A stretch of 64,000 nt of DNA from Orthonyx spaldingii (lineage: Eukaryota > Chordata > Aves > Passeriformes > Orthonychidae). Position 1 is the first letter of the stretch. Every line of letters starts with the position of its first letter. The notes below the pieces were generated by a model. That model was not told the DNA's origin and made no database searches. It was given only the letters and a program-made list of their open reading frames with translations. Made by a program: the position numbers and the translations under genes. The stretch is taken from assembly GCA_013397795.1 (NCBI GenBank), contig VZTJ01003847.1, forward strand, positions 1,298,073-1,362,072. The letters run 5' to 3'. Below are positions 38,054 to 49,063 of the stretch, piece after piece.

Positions 38054-38182
38054 CTCTTCAGCTGTGACCATGGCTATAACATTCACCCCCTGTTCCCACA
38101 CCATCTGCCAGAAGTCATGGCATGTGTGTGGCAATGGCCCTTGGGTAGCGATGTAGTGCCACTCCTCTCCACCTACAGTCAC
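38054..38182 (-). CDS. PTPN14: PTPN14 exon (phosphatase domain)
   Basis: 129 bp, 43 codons, phase 0 at both ends. Encodes VTVGGEEWHYIATQGPLPHT then CHDFWQMVWEQGVNVIAMVT and AEE, the conserved YIATQGPL and DFWQMVWE motifs of classical tyrosine phosphatases. Acceptor CTCCCAG, donor GTACGT. Confidence 0.97.
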
Positions 38183-40560
38183 CTGGGAGAGAGGGAAAAA
38201 GAAACAACCAGTCAGTGCCCAAATTCTCAGCAGCGTCTGTGCCAGAACTGCCTTTTAAACAAAAGAAACTACAGTGAAATCTTTACTTCTTTGTTCTTCT
38301 ATTTTGTTCAGAATTATGAACAAAAATCATCCTTTTGGTAAAAGCTAATCTGACAAAACATAACCTTCAGTACTTCCACGTCCTGTCTTAATGCCCATAA
38401 CCATAAAGCTTTGGCCTAAATGCCATCTATCTTTCTTGCCATTGCATCTGGATCATAAAGACAAAGAAAACAAACCAACAACCAACCAAAACATTTTGGG
38501 GATTTTTTTGAGGCCCTGTGTCTGATATGGCTTAAGTACAAATAAGCAGCTGAGTGACATCCCTGGGCTTGGTGACAGACCCAGGACGAAAGAAAAGCTG
38601 AGGACCAGAGGAGGTGCCTACATGCATTAAAAAGGCATCGCCCTGCTGCAAATTAACACAGGGTACTGCAGAATGCCTGAACAGAAATGACCCTATGCCT
38701 GATGAGCTAGAGGCCTCTGCTGGTTAGGACCTCCCTCAATTATTTTCCATTCAGACAAAAAGTGATTTATTAAGCAGCCTCTTCCTATACTGGTCGCTGT
38801 TGAAGATGCGGCCAAGATGTCCCTAGGGGATGCAGCTATGCCCACACTCTACACATAGCAGAGCTCGATAGGCCCTGCTGCCAGCCAGAGATGAGACCAA
38901 GACAGGCTTCACTTCAAGTTACTCTTCCTCACTCATCTTGGGTTTTTCAGTTCAGAACCTGAAAACTACCATAAAGTAAACCCAGCACATTAAATGGCTT
39001 TCAAACACCATGAGAAATTTAAAATTATCCAAAGCTGTAGTCATGTAAATCTATTTCCCAATATACAACTGGTTTACCAACCACATCTTACAGAAGTATT
39101 TGTGTATTTGCATGATATGTGATGAAATTATTTACAAAGCATTAACACACAGATTTACACACTGTAAATTCTGTATTTCCCTGAACAGAGTCAGCATTAC
39201 CTTGCAGTTAGTCAGTAAAAAACACAGCTTCATTTAACTGACAGAAGCAGTTAAAAAAATCACTTGTGTATAAAAAAATCATAATTTTATGACACATAAT
39301 TTGCTATACATCAGAAAAGGCTTACAAAAAAATTTTTTAACCTTTCAGGTAAAAAGCCAAAGTGCTTTTACAACTACTACATATCATTTCAAAAATATGC
39401 TTACCAGCGGAACCAGACGAACTAATTCTTTTGGAAAGTTGAAATACTTCTTCTTCTGAGGCTAAAGCCTCCTAATTCTGTTTATTAGCCCAGAGCCACT
39501 TCTCCCAAAGTTATAAATCCCAGAGAAGAAGATTTACAACAAAAATGCTGACACATCCATAAATATCAACATACTGGCAGACAACGTTACAAGGAACAAT
39601 CAATAACTGACAGGTTCAACCATATACTGTGTTTGAAGTACAAATCCTTGAATATATTTTCAGAAATAGAATCAATATACTTGTTACTCAAACAACTGTT
39701 TATTAAGCTGAGATGCTTGGGGTTTTACACCTGTAAATAACATAGTTTTTGTACAATAACAAGTTTCTTACTTCACTGAAAACTGTTGGACCCTGCACAT
39801 CAGCTTCTTTTGTTTATTTCATACCATGCAGCATTTCCTTTTTTGAATGATGAAAATTTTTTTGAATGATGCAGTTTTGAAAAACTGCAAGACCAACGCA
39901 GGTGGACTTCTCAAGTTCTTCTAGATGGGAATTAATACAAACTGCACAGCCCTAACCAGCATCCTGCACTCGGACTGGTGGTCTGCAGCCATGAGTGCTA
40001 GTACCGTGTCACTGAGCTTTTAAAGTCAATACTGACCTGACCCAAACACTCAGAAAATGTGCTCTTAAGAACCTTTTCACTTAACCCATAAATTTAATTA
40101 CAGTTTTTCTCTTTGGTATAGATGATGATCTTTATAGCTTAACAGCAATGATCCATGGCAAATAAGAGAATTATTGTAAAACTGTGGGGCTTGCAGACCA
40201 AGCAGTGGGAGCTGGAATCCTCCAGGCATGGATCTTATCAGGATGATACAGGAGTTTTCTTTGTCTACTGACTTCTGGTCCAAATATCCAGCCTCCTGGC
40301 ACATGACACGAAAGGCCCATAAATAGTCTGAAGGGAATGGGATGCCTGGAATGTTTACTGCATTCTAATGCCCTAACTGCAGGAAATTAAAAATTAAATA
40401 TTGGGCTGAAAACACAGACACACACTGTGCTGCTGAGGTAAATTTCACAGATGCAATTTCACCTTCTAAGCAAAAGCACATCTGCTTGGCTTCTGAAAGC
40501 ACCGCTCCAAGTGCAGGAGGAAAACCCTGCCAAGGCCCCCTGTCAAGCATCAAAACACTG

Positions 40561-40674
40561 CTGCCTGTTCCTGGGTGCTCTATGGACACTAGATGTGTCC
40601 GTGTCCAACAACGACACACAAGATAAAATGTGGACTCAAAACTAGCCAGGGAAAATGGCACCATTTAGGAGTAT
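40561..40674. repeat. 114-bp direct repeat, copy 1
   Basis: Aligns without gaps to 41653-41766 (offset 1,092 bp) with three mismatches by eye, about 97% identity. Similarity fades abruptly at the right end after GAGTAT and decays within about 15 bp on the left. Not recognised as a known repeat family. Confidence 0.9.
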
Positions 40675-41652
40675 CATCTTTTTTTCTCCACCTACAAAGT
40701 AGGTGGAAAATTTTGGATTCAGAAATTCATCATCGTAGCAATGTCCGATTATGCAAAAGCTCAGTATCTGCCTCCTACCAGGCTATGCAGAAAAGTGACA
40801 AACTGCCAGGATCCTGGTTCAGAAATTGTTTTGAATCACCAGGATTTAACACTGTAAATCACAACCAAGGCCAGCAAGTCGGTTTAAACTTTTAAAAGGC
40901 TTTTACTCAAGGAAAACATTAATTTAACACGTTTTATTCATTATTTTTGAATTATTTCTTTTTAATTTAGATTTTAACAATGAGAAAATGCAGACAACCC
41001 TCTCTTACAACAGAATCTGTCATCTGACGCAGTGGATTTCTGTTACTTCTCTCAGGGTAGAGTAAAAGCCAACAGAGGACTTTGCAAATACTGCTGAAAG
41101 CTTAAAAAAACACAAGCATCTGCAGTCACTGGAGCATAGTTCACTGTTAAAACTGACCATGCTTGTAAATACAGTCAGATCATATCTTTAATTATTTCTA
41201 TATTGAATTAAAATGAAATCTGAAGTTTCTTGTTAGAAAAATAATTTGAAACATGGAAGTTCAATGCAGCTTCCAGTCAGAGATGCAGGGATCTTATTAG
41301 TAAGGTTAGTCCATACTTTTAAAATTTTCTTTATCGCTCTGCAGGTATTGGGGCTGATCTAATGCATTTTCATGAGGTTTAAGAAACACAGCGCCTATAT
41401 GTACACTAACCAATAGAGTCATTCCACAATAAGCTGGCAGAGGTGGGCACAAAAAGGCACGGATGCCTCTCTAAAATGACTTCAGAGTCTCCAGCAGTTA
41501 AATCAACTTATGCATGTTAGTTGATAGGGTACTTTAGAGCTGCCCATGTTGACACAAAGGTACAGTGATGCATCCTAAACCTTTTCAGAAGCTCCAGAGG
41601 TACAGAAGATGCTGCTGTGCAGCCAGAAAGCAAACAGAGCTTTAACACACCG

Positions 41653-41766
41653 CTGCCTATTCCTGGGTGCTCTATGGACACGAGATGTGTCTGTGTCCAA
41701 CAACGACACACAAGATAAAATGTGGACTCAAAACTAGCCAGGGAAAATGGCACCATTTAGGAGTAT
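41653..41766. repeat. 114-bp direct repeat, copy 2
   Basis: Second copy of the segment at 40561. On the minus strand it lies just inside the intron, beginning 42 bp after the 5' splice site of the 41809-42027 exon. It adds no splice site to the gene model. Confidence 0.9.
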
Positions 41767-41808
41767 TTAGTTTCGCTTTTGCCAAGCAAAACTCAGTCAA
41801 CCTTTTAC

Positions 41809-42027
41809 CTTTATGTGTGAAGCATTGATGTAGCCTGTGTTATTTTCTTTGGTTGGCACCAGCTCCACTCGGTTCTCTTCATAAGGAACAACCTCCCTGA
41901 TGCGATTGCGCTCCGTGTTTTCAGGCAGGGCAGCAGTGGTGAAGATCCCATCTGCCTTCTTCTTTGGAATCTGCTCGTATTCCGTAAACACCATCCCCTC
42001 TTCCAGCTTCCTCCTCAAGATTTTGCA
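41809..42027 (-). CDS. PTPN14: PTPN14 exon (start of phosphatase domain)
   Basis: 219 bp, 73 codons, phase 0 at both ends. Starts CKILRRKLEEGMVFTEYEQI, continues PKKKADGIFTTAALPENTER and NRIREVVPYEENRVELVPTK, and ends ENNTGYINASHIK. NTGYINASHIK belongs to the pTyr-recognition region conserved in this subfamily. Acceptor ATCCTAG, donor GTAAAA. Confidence 0.97.
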
Positions 42028-43039
42028 CTAGGATTCAACAGAAAGGAGCACCAACCCATTAATTCTTCTAGGAAGAACATTTATCACTAGACCCATCCAT
42101 CCATTCTTTGAATTCCAATACACAGCCATAGCATTCTCTCACTCACTCCTTTTGCAGTTATCTGAGGAAATATGACACACTTATTTCTACCAAATGAAAC
42201 CACAGGCAAATTTTACAGTTTTACATTCCACCTCCACATTTTTGAAGACTGACAGCATAAAATGCAAACCTGTGCTAAATAATCTTGGTTCAGTAAGAAT
42301 TTCAGTATGAATATATTATCTCAAGATAATAGATATTTTAAATTTTTTTCCAGGAAGAGGATCATACTGTGAGAAGTGTGATGTGGCCCACATTTTAAAA
42401 ATACTCTCTAACTCATAAGGATGCAATGTCTGTGGTTGAACACAACCCCACATACAGACAGGCGGAGGTGAAGTGCTGCTCCCTGAGTACCAGACAACTC
42501 AAGGTTGCAAATTTCTATCCAGAAAACCAGAAAGATTCTTTACAAATTTGCTTCTCAAATCTTAACAGCAGCAACTGTTTTTAATTTCTGAAATACCATA
42601 TACACGCAAACATCAGGAGGCAAATGACTTCTTTTTTTAAAAATTTAAAGCCGTTAGAGACATTAACCAAACTCCTTAGTTGTATCGGAACATGAAAGAC
42701 AGTATCTATGGGTGAGCACTGCAGAACTTCACCTTATCAAGTGAAAAATGTGCCAAGTGTTAGATTTACAGATTGATTTTGTATGACATTGTACAGTCAG
42801 ATGAAACAGAGAACAGCCTCCATTTTCACTGACTCCAGTAAATGTTCAAGACATTTGATGCATTGCCTGCATTCAAAGACATACCACTGTTAGCCACAGA
42901 CCTTTTTGCATTAATGGTTCTGAAAACTTTTAAGAGAATTTTTTTTTTTTCACATTTTAAGTCAAATTTTAGCATTTTAGATACTTCATACTACTAGAAA
43001 CAAAGGGAACAAGCAACATTTCGTGAGCCTCCATCTTAC
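42028..43039 (-). other. PTPN14: PTPN14 intron
   Basis: GT-AG intron of 1,012 bp, AT-rich. Nothing recognised in it. Confidence 0.85.
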
Positions 43040-43183
43040 CCTCTCATCCATTGGCACCTTGGCGACTTCATCCTGGCTGTCCTCCGGCACTGGAACCCTA
43101 GCAACTGACAGTCCATTCAGTGCTGCCAACATCAAGGGCCTCTTCTGGGCCTCCAGGCCTGCCATCTTCTGCTTTTCTAGATT
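43040..43183 (-). CDS. PTPN14: PTPN14 exon (NLEKQKMAGL segment)
   Basis: 144 bp, 48 codons, phase 0 at both ends: NLEKQKMAGLEAQKRPLMLA then ALNGLSVARVPVPEDSQDEV and AKVPMDER, the link between the disordered region and the phosphatase domain. The acceptor is weak (TTGCCAAAAG on the minus strand), and further AGs occur just inside the exon. The chosen start reproduces the expected protein after IMMR. Donor GTAAGA. Confidence 0.93.
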
Positions 43184-45842
43184 CTTTTGGCAAGAAAAGG
43201 CACGTTTTCATCTCTGTGTGATTATTTATAATGCCAGTAAAATGCTGGAATGTTTTTTTAATCTCCAAAATCTGCAACTCTCTGGCCAAGGAATGCAGAT
43301 GATCACCATTAGCATCGTAAATTCAAATACAACCTCTATTCTTCCTGTTATTCCTCAAAGGCCTGCTCTTACATGAGCACAGAATTTTAATTTCAAAGAA
43401 GCAATCCCAGCATGTAATACAGTTTACATGCCATCAAAAGACACACAAATGCAATCTCAAGCATTTTCCTGCAGACATTATTCTGAATGCAGGACACACA
43501 AAGCATCACCCTGCTACGTTAAAGTAGCACTACCAAAGCCAAGATACCTGGGGCAGCTTTTAAAAAGCAATAATTTCAATCTATAACAACAAACACTAAA
43601 ACACAGGCCATTGTTTGTCTTCTGTGATGGTAATACTTAAAATGAGAAGTCTTCTGATGCACTCAGCTTTTATGGTGACTCAAACAGCACCCATGATATA
43701 TTCTGCACTAAAAACTGAGCTCACATGTCCCAGAAACCAAATGCAACAGCAGCCAGGGAGGGATATTATTTATCATATTCATGAATCATATTATGGTATG
43801 ACATGGAGAACCAGAGCATGAATTTTAAATTCATCCTGCTGCCCCCTCCTTATGCCACTGGGAGCTGAAGCATCAAAAAAGGCAGAGCATCTCCAGAAGT
43901 ACCCAAATCAGGAATATTTTATTCAATTTCCTTAACAGCTCTTTCTGCTAGATTTGGAAGGAGGGATAAGTAGAAGGGGTGCCTGGTTGTTAGCACACAT
44001 ATGGAAGCTGTGGTCACCAGATGGGCGAAGCGAAGCTCCTAGAAACACACTACTGAACCTGAATGCCCTCAGACATATGCAAATGGCTTGATTTTTCAAA
44101 AGCTTGTGAGCTTGTTCCTCATCACTGCGTTCCTCCAGAGCACTAAGCAAAAAAACAAACATCCAAACCCACTCTGGCTTCTTTTTATACTTTTAGGAAG
44201 AAGGGAAATGCAAGCATTTTCCCTTTGTTTAGGAATTTTATTATTTTTACAACTTCAAAGATGAAAGAGAAAAAAGTCTGTGCTTAACAGATCAAGGTCA
44301 CCAAATTACCATTAATATAACACCTGATTCCTGTGACAAAAGGAAGGTCCACACATTTTAAGATTTCTGATCTAGGCTGAAACCACCTTAAAAGCTGAGA
44401 GTACCCCTTCACTTTCAAAATAACAACAAAAAAGGACCTTTTGACCAAAGTACTCTGAATGGCTATTGCAGAGGAACATCTAAGCTCTCTTCTCACCTTC
44501 ATTTTCATCCTAAAATCCTGTAGACTCCTGCTTTTCACTATTTTTTTCCTCAGAACATCAAAAGAGCATATATTTATGTATATATATATATATATTTGCA
44601 TGCTTGTTGTTATACCAATTCATTCATCATCTTTTCATTAATTAAAAATTATGTTTTATAGTCAAGTATCTATCTTACATTTAAAGTTTCGGAGTTGGCA
44701 AGGACTAAATTCAGTCTCCATGTTGCAATTTAGTAGCTCAGGTTGTATTGCTAACAATTATATCAACATAAGGATGCCCTTATGTTGATAATGGACATAA
44801 TGGACAAGAACAATGAACATGTTTAGAAAATTTCTTGGAATATACAGTAGTATTTAGATCTAGCTAGTTACTCATCTAGTATACTACAAACTCTTTTCTG
44901 CTTTGGACCATTATCTGCTTTATTAATTTGTTTCAGGCCTCAGTCCTGAAAAGAAGAACTACAGCACATACTTCAGTTTCTGTGACCGCAGTTGCACTGC
45001 TCACATATTCCAGGTACATATATAGGTCACTAAGTGATAAGCACCCCTCATATTTCTGTCATTGCCTTTCAATACTTCTTACTTTAAATTCACTGCAAGT
45101 TTAACAGAACCCTATTTCTCATACTTGAGTGCACTTTTTAAAAAAACAAACAATCCAGATGCTCAACCACACAGCCTCTACATCTGCTGCTTCTCTATTT
45201 AGATATCCGGTTTCTCAGTTACTGGCAAACCTGACAATCCATATTCTAGGGCTACCAGGGTTTTATTCAGATAACTACGTTACATAAAGTAGCAGGAAAG
45301 GGAATTAAAGATCATTTGAAAAAAATCCTGAGTTGCCTTTATGTTATGCGGTACTCCACGTGACATTCTTGCAAAGGAGGAATAAAATGCTAGTATCAAA
45401 AACACAACCTCCCACCCATCTCAGTCAATACATTCCAGACTCACCCTGCCCTCAAATCCTGAAGGGAAGCAGGCATCAAGGGGGGCTTTGCCATCAGCCT
45501 CCTCGTTCCTGGCTGTGTGCTCTGCCACCCACCTCTAGCCAGCACTGCGGCCAGGGTGGTGGCATCCTCAGCTGGGTCAGACACAGGTCTGGCCAGCAGC
45601 CAAAGAGCCACAGCTGAGGAAACAGACAAGCCCAAGCAGTGCATGGGAACAGCTCCCTTGAAGGCCCACAAAACCAAATTGTATGTGGCACTTAATATCA
45701 CATTTCCCAGCTTTAAGCAAATCCACAGCTTCCCACCCACACGTTCCCTGCAGTTTACTGACCCAACAGTTTTCTGGTATGGAAGTTGACCTCTGTGATT
45801 GCTAATTTCCAAGAAGCCACCGCAGCAGAAGAAGGCACTTAC
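43184..45842 (-). other. PTPN14: PTPN14 intron
   Basis: GT-AG intron of 2,659 bp. Contains a TA microsatellite (about 44579-44595) and a 12-bp-stem hairpin (44761-44790). The open frame of the next upstream exon reads on into it to about 45441, but the donor GTAAGT at 45837-45842 marks the exon end. Confidence 0.85.
44761..44790. repeat. Perfect 12-bp inverted repeat
   Basis: TATCAACATAAG and its exact reverse complement separated by a 6-bp loop GATGCC. Pairing stops at the first flanking base. It is not part of a recognised element. Confidence 0.9.
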
Positions 45843-47332
45843 CCTCATCATGATTTCTCTTTCTATAATGCTGTCCTCAATAGAAAACATTTCAGACACA
45901 GGCCTCTCCTTGACCGGTTCTTTCTTGACCCGTTCCTTCACACTGGTGAGGTCAGGCTCTGAGATAGAGGGCCCCAGCGAAGACCCATTTATTGCCACTT
46001 GATCAGTTCGGGAGACACTGATGGCTTTGGAAGGCCCTGGCCTCATGGCCTTGGCCCTGGCTACAGCCACAGAAATGCTAACATGGTCCTGCCTCAGTGC
46101 TCCATTGCTGACACTTTTACGAGGCCCAGGATACTCCGGGGGAGGTTTATTTGGTATTCTAGCCAAGGCAGCTTGCAGCTGAGCACTGTACTCCATGTTC
46201 TCATGGAGGGCTGTTATCCGGGACACAGATTCTTGGGATTCTTCTTCCTCTTCACTTTCACTGCTGTGTATCAGCATTGTGGCATCAGAAAATGTCTTTT
46301 TGTGGTGGTACTGAGGAACTTGCTGAACCTCATGCCCCATCTGAACCGACTCTTCTGGCTGCACCTGCTCCCGCAAAGTGTTCCTGCGTGGCAGAGGGGC
46401 GTTTAAAGTTTTTAAAGCCATGGCTTCTATCCCACGCACCATATTGCTGATGACCTCCAGGCTGTGGCGCTTGTTGACTGCCGCGTGGTGCTTCACGGCC
46501 ATAAGGGGCTCGCTGACCTCCTGCAGCGACTGGCGCACCACCGGTGAGCTGTCCTCCTGGAAGGTTTTCACCGAGAGCTGCACCTTACGGGTCACCAAGT
46601 CAGGGCTGCTGCCGCTGACGTACTTGTGCCGGTGGCTGGCCAGGTCGGGCGTGCTGGTGGCAGGCCGTGGGCGTGGGTATGGAGGCGGGGGTCTGAAGAG
46701 ATAGTTCTTTAACATGTGGGCGGTGTTGTAGCTCTGGCTGCTCTGCAACTGCATGTTGGCCAGTTCTGGGGTGCTGACCGTGTGGGATATGGCACTGGCT
46801 GCTGTCTTATTCTGAGCAGCATTGTTAGGGTTCATTTGTTCAGACGGGGCCACAGGCTTGTTATAGCCACCTCCCTGGGGCCCATACGTGATCGTGTAAG
46901 GGTGCCTCTCTCGAATCTCAGGCTGGCTGTAAACTAGGTCTTCTGGCTGGTTGTAAGCATGTGTGTTTCCAATATTGAGATTCCTCAAAGACTGACTTTG
47001 GCTATCCATCTGGATCACCCCTCTCTTCATTTGCCTCATAACAGTTTCATAATCCGGAGTTGGCCTGTACGACGGGACGATGATTGCACTATGTCTGTGG
47101 CTAGGGATGTAGTCTGCTCTCATGATGTCGCTTCCCGGGATGCTCAGATTTGAGGACATTGGAGATGCCTGGATGAAGTTCTGTGAGCGATTGAGGGAGT
47201 TCATGCTGTGGGCACTGCATACACTCCCATTGGGTCCATTACCATTCAAGTAGCTGAAGTCCATTTGACACCTATCCAAACTGGTCTGAGACCTACAGTA
47301 GAAAGTTTCTTCATTTCCATGGAAAATGCTAT
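45843..47332 (-). CDS. PTPN14: PTPN14 large linker exon with two PPxY motifs
   Basis: 1,490 bp: two bases completing Asp, then 496 codons from SIFHGNEETFYCRSQ to EREIMMR. It encodes most of the disordered central region. LFRPPPPYPRPRP (PPPY at 46677-46688) and NKPPPEYPGP (PPEY at 46131-46142) are the two motifs known to bind YAP WW domains. Other recognisable blocks are YIPSHRHSAIIVPSYRPTP, SGSSPDLVTRKVQLSVKTF, and KKTFSDATMLIHSSES followed by an acidic run. Serine-rich blocks suit 14-3-3/kinase regulation. Acceptor CTACACAG, donor GTAAGT. The length is close to the human exon, and there is no internal stop. Confidence 0.97.
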
Positions 47333-48984
47333 CTGTGTAGAGCAGAGAGAGAAATGTTGACAATTTTAACCCACAAGAACTTATTCATTGTTAACAAAAC
47401 TTCAAATGCAGTCTGCACCAGTGAGTACAGAGACAGCGCACTGTACCAGTGCAGGGAACGTTTGCTCCTGGGAGCATCCTTAGCCATTGAAATAGAACTA
47501 AAGCAAAGCTACCAATGTAAACACTCCCAGCACTTAGCAAAATATGGTAGTAGTTCAGATCCTTGTGGGAAACATGAAAGGGGAAAGAAAGGAAGTGTTT
47601 TTGCCTGAGGTGGCAAGGAAGAATAAAGGGGCATCGCCTCCCTCAGCATCATGGAAGGGTTCACTGCTGCTGACACCTTAAAACTCCAGTGCTGCAAGCA
47701 TATGGTTAACCTGAAAAATTCTCTTATCTCTTCTGTTGATACACAGCTGTCCGAGATTCAAAGTAGCAGAGGACTGTGAAATTGGAAATCCTACTTTAGG
47801 CCAATCAACAGTTTTGAGGATCTGAAGTATAACACTTGTGATCAAGGCTCCAGTGGAAAAAAAAAGGAAAAAAACCCCAAACAACAAAACAACAAACCAC
47901 CCTACAGATGCACTATAGAACATTAAATACTTCAGCAAAGCATATCTGAGAGGAAACCAAGACAGTAAAGATCATATCCTGGATCACAACTTTACTGCAA
48001 GACTGCCCCTGTTGAAAATCTTGTAAGAAAAGAGTAATAGCTCCCCAGACTCTGGAATCAGCTAGTTCTTTGAAAAATAAAGAAAAGTCTTGTCGTAAAA
48101 CTAAGGGAACTTGACAATTCTTCTGAAATTGAGAATACCCTTCACAGCCTCACCTTCACAACAAAACAGTAGTAGTCCCTAAGTCAAGTCTACTGTATGC
48201 AAGGAACTCTACTGAATGGCTGCTTTTAAAACTTATCAAATTCTACCTTAAAAATAGTCAGACTCCACAACCTCAAAACACCAATAGGTATGATTGAGAG
48301 TTCCTCTGCTGGTGAGAGAACTTCAACTGTACCTCTCATGAACTCCAAAGAACAGCAGCCTAACATACCTGGCTACGTGTATTCCAAAAGGTGGGGTGGT
48401 TAAGGGTGTGAGACTCAAGGTGTTAAGGGGCTGGGCTCCATTCCCAGACATGATCAAAGTAACCTGGTAAAACCTCTTAAAGAATTTATTTGTCAAATAT
48501 GGGCATAAAAATAGTTAAACCCTCCTCATGTCCGTAAGGCTAACAATGGTGGTGAAAAATCAGCAGAAAAGATTGTCTACAGATACAGTTTCATGGGCAG
48601 AACATTATGATTTTTCCTACAGTAAAAGCTTTTTGCTGTCTCCTTTTCCCTCACTCGCTTTCTCTCCCTGGCCCCAGCTGGCACTGCCTCTGAGTACAGC
48701 CATCACACTCCCTTTAGAAATTATTTTTTCAGCTCACTGAACTGGAATACCAAGTTTAAGGTCCATATAATCATATGCAGATATTTTAGGGAAATTTGAA
48801 CACTGAAATTGGAGTTTAAACAGAAGACTTACTGCAACATTAACTATAAAACTGCTAGTTCTCCTGCAGCAGCAGCTCCCGTTTGACCATGATGGCATAA
48901 TAAATCTAGACATAAGGCTTAGGAGCTTCTTTGCATACATATAAAATTGAAGTACATTAAAGGGAAAATATATGCTCTAAGTAC
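47333..48984 (-). other. PTPN14: PTPN14 intron
   Basis: GT-AG intron of 1,652 bp. Has an A-rich stretch at about 47858-47895. No gene or repeat family recognised. Confidence 0.85.
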
Positions 48985-49063
48985 CTTGTGAATTATGTGT
49001 TTCAGTGTAGTGTTCTCCACACTGGACATGCATAGGAGGCAGTATAAAAGGATGTTGTCTTGG
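48985..49063 (-). CDS. PTPN14: PTPN14 exon (PRQHPFILPP segment)
   Basis: 79 bp: 26 codons PRQHPFILPPMHVQCGEHYT then ETHNSQ, plus the first base of an Asp codon. Part of the linker just after the FERM domain. Acceptor ATTTCAG, donor GTACTT. Phase 0 in, phase 1 out, fitting both neighbours exactly. Confidence 0.95.

Larger units (their letters stand above)
38183..41808 (-). other. PTPN14: PTPN14 intron with duplicated segment
   Basis: GT-AG intron of 3,626 bp. It holds both copies of a 114-bp direct repeat (40561-40674 and 41653-41766) and a small 8-bp-stem hairpin (39871-39888). Confidence 0.85.

Noticed and set aside
40561..41766. Paired 114-bp repeats as LTRs of a small retrovirus-like element
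   Set aside because: I see no primer-binding site, polypurine tract, TG...CA ends or gag/pol-like coding sequence between them. I kept it only as a duplication.
45441..45842. Extension of the large PTPN14 exon's open frame past the donor
   Set aside because: A consensus GTAAGT donor follows IMMR, and the downstream exon continues NLEKQK as in the known protein. The extra residues match nothing, so they are intron read-through.
45999..46937. Plus-strand open frames opposite the large PTPN14 exon
   Set aside because: They are antisense shadows of a well-conserved coding exon, without supporting features.
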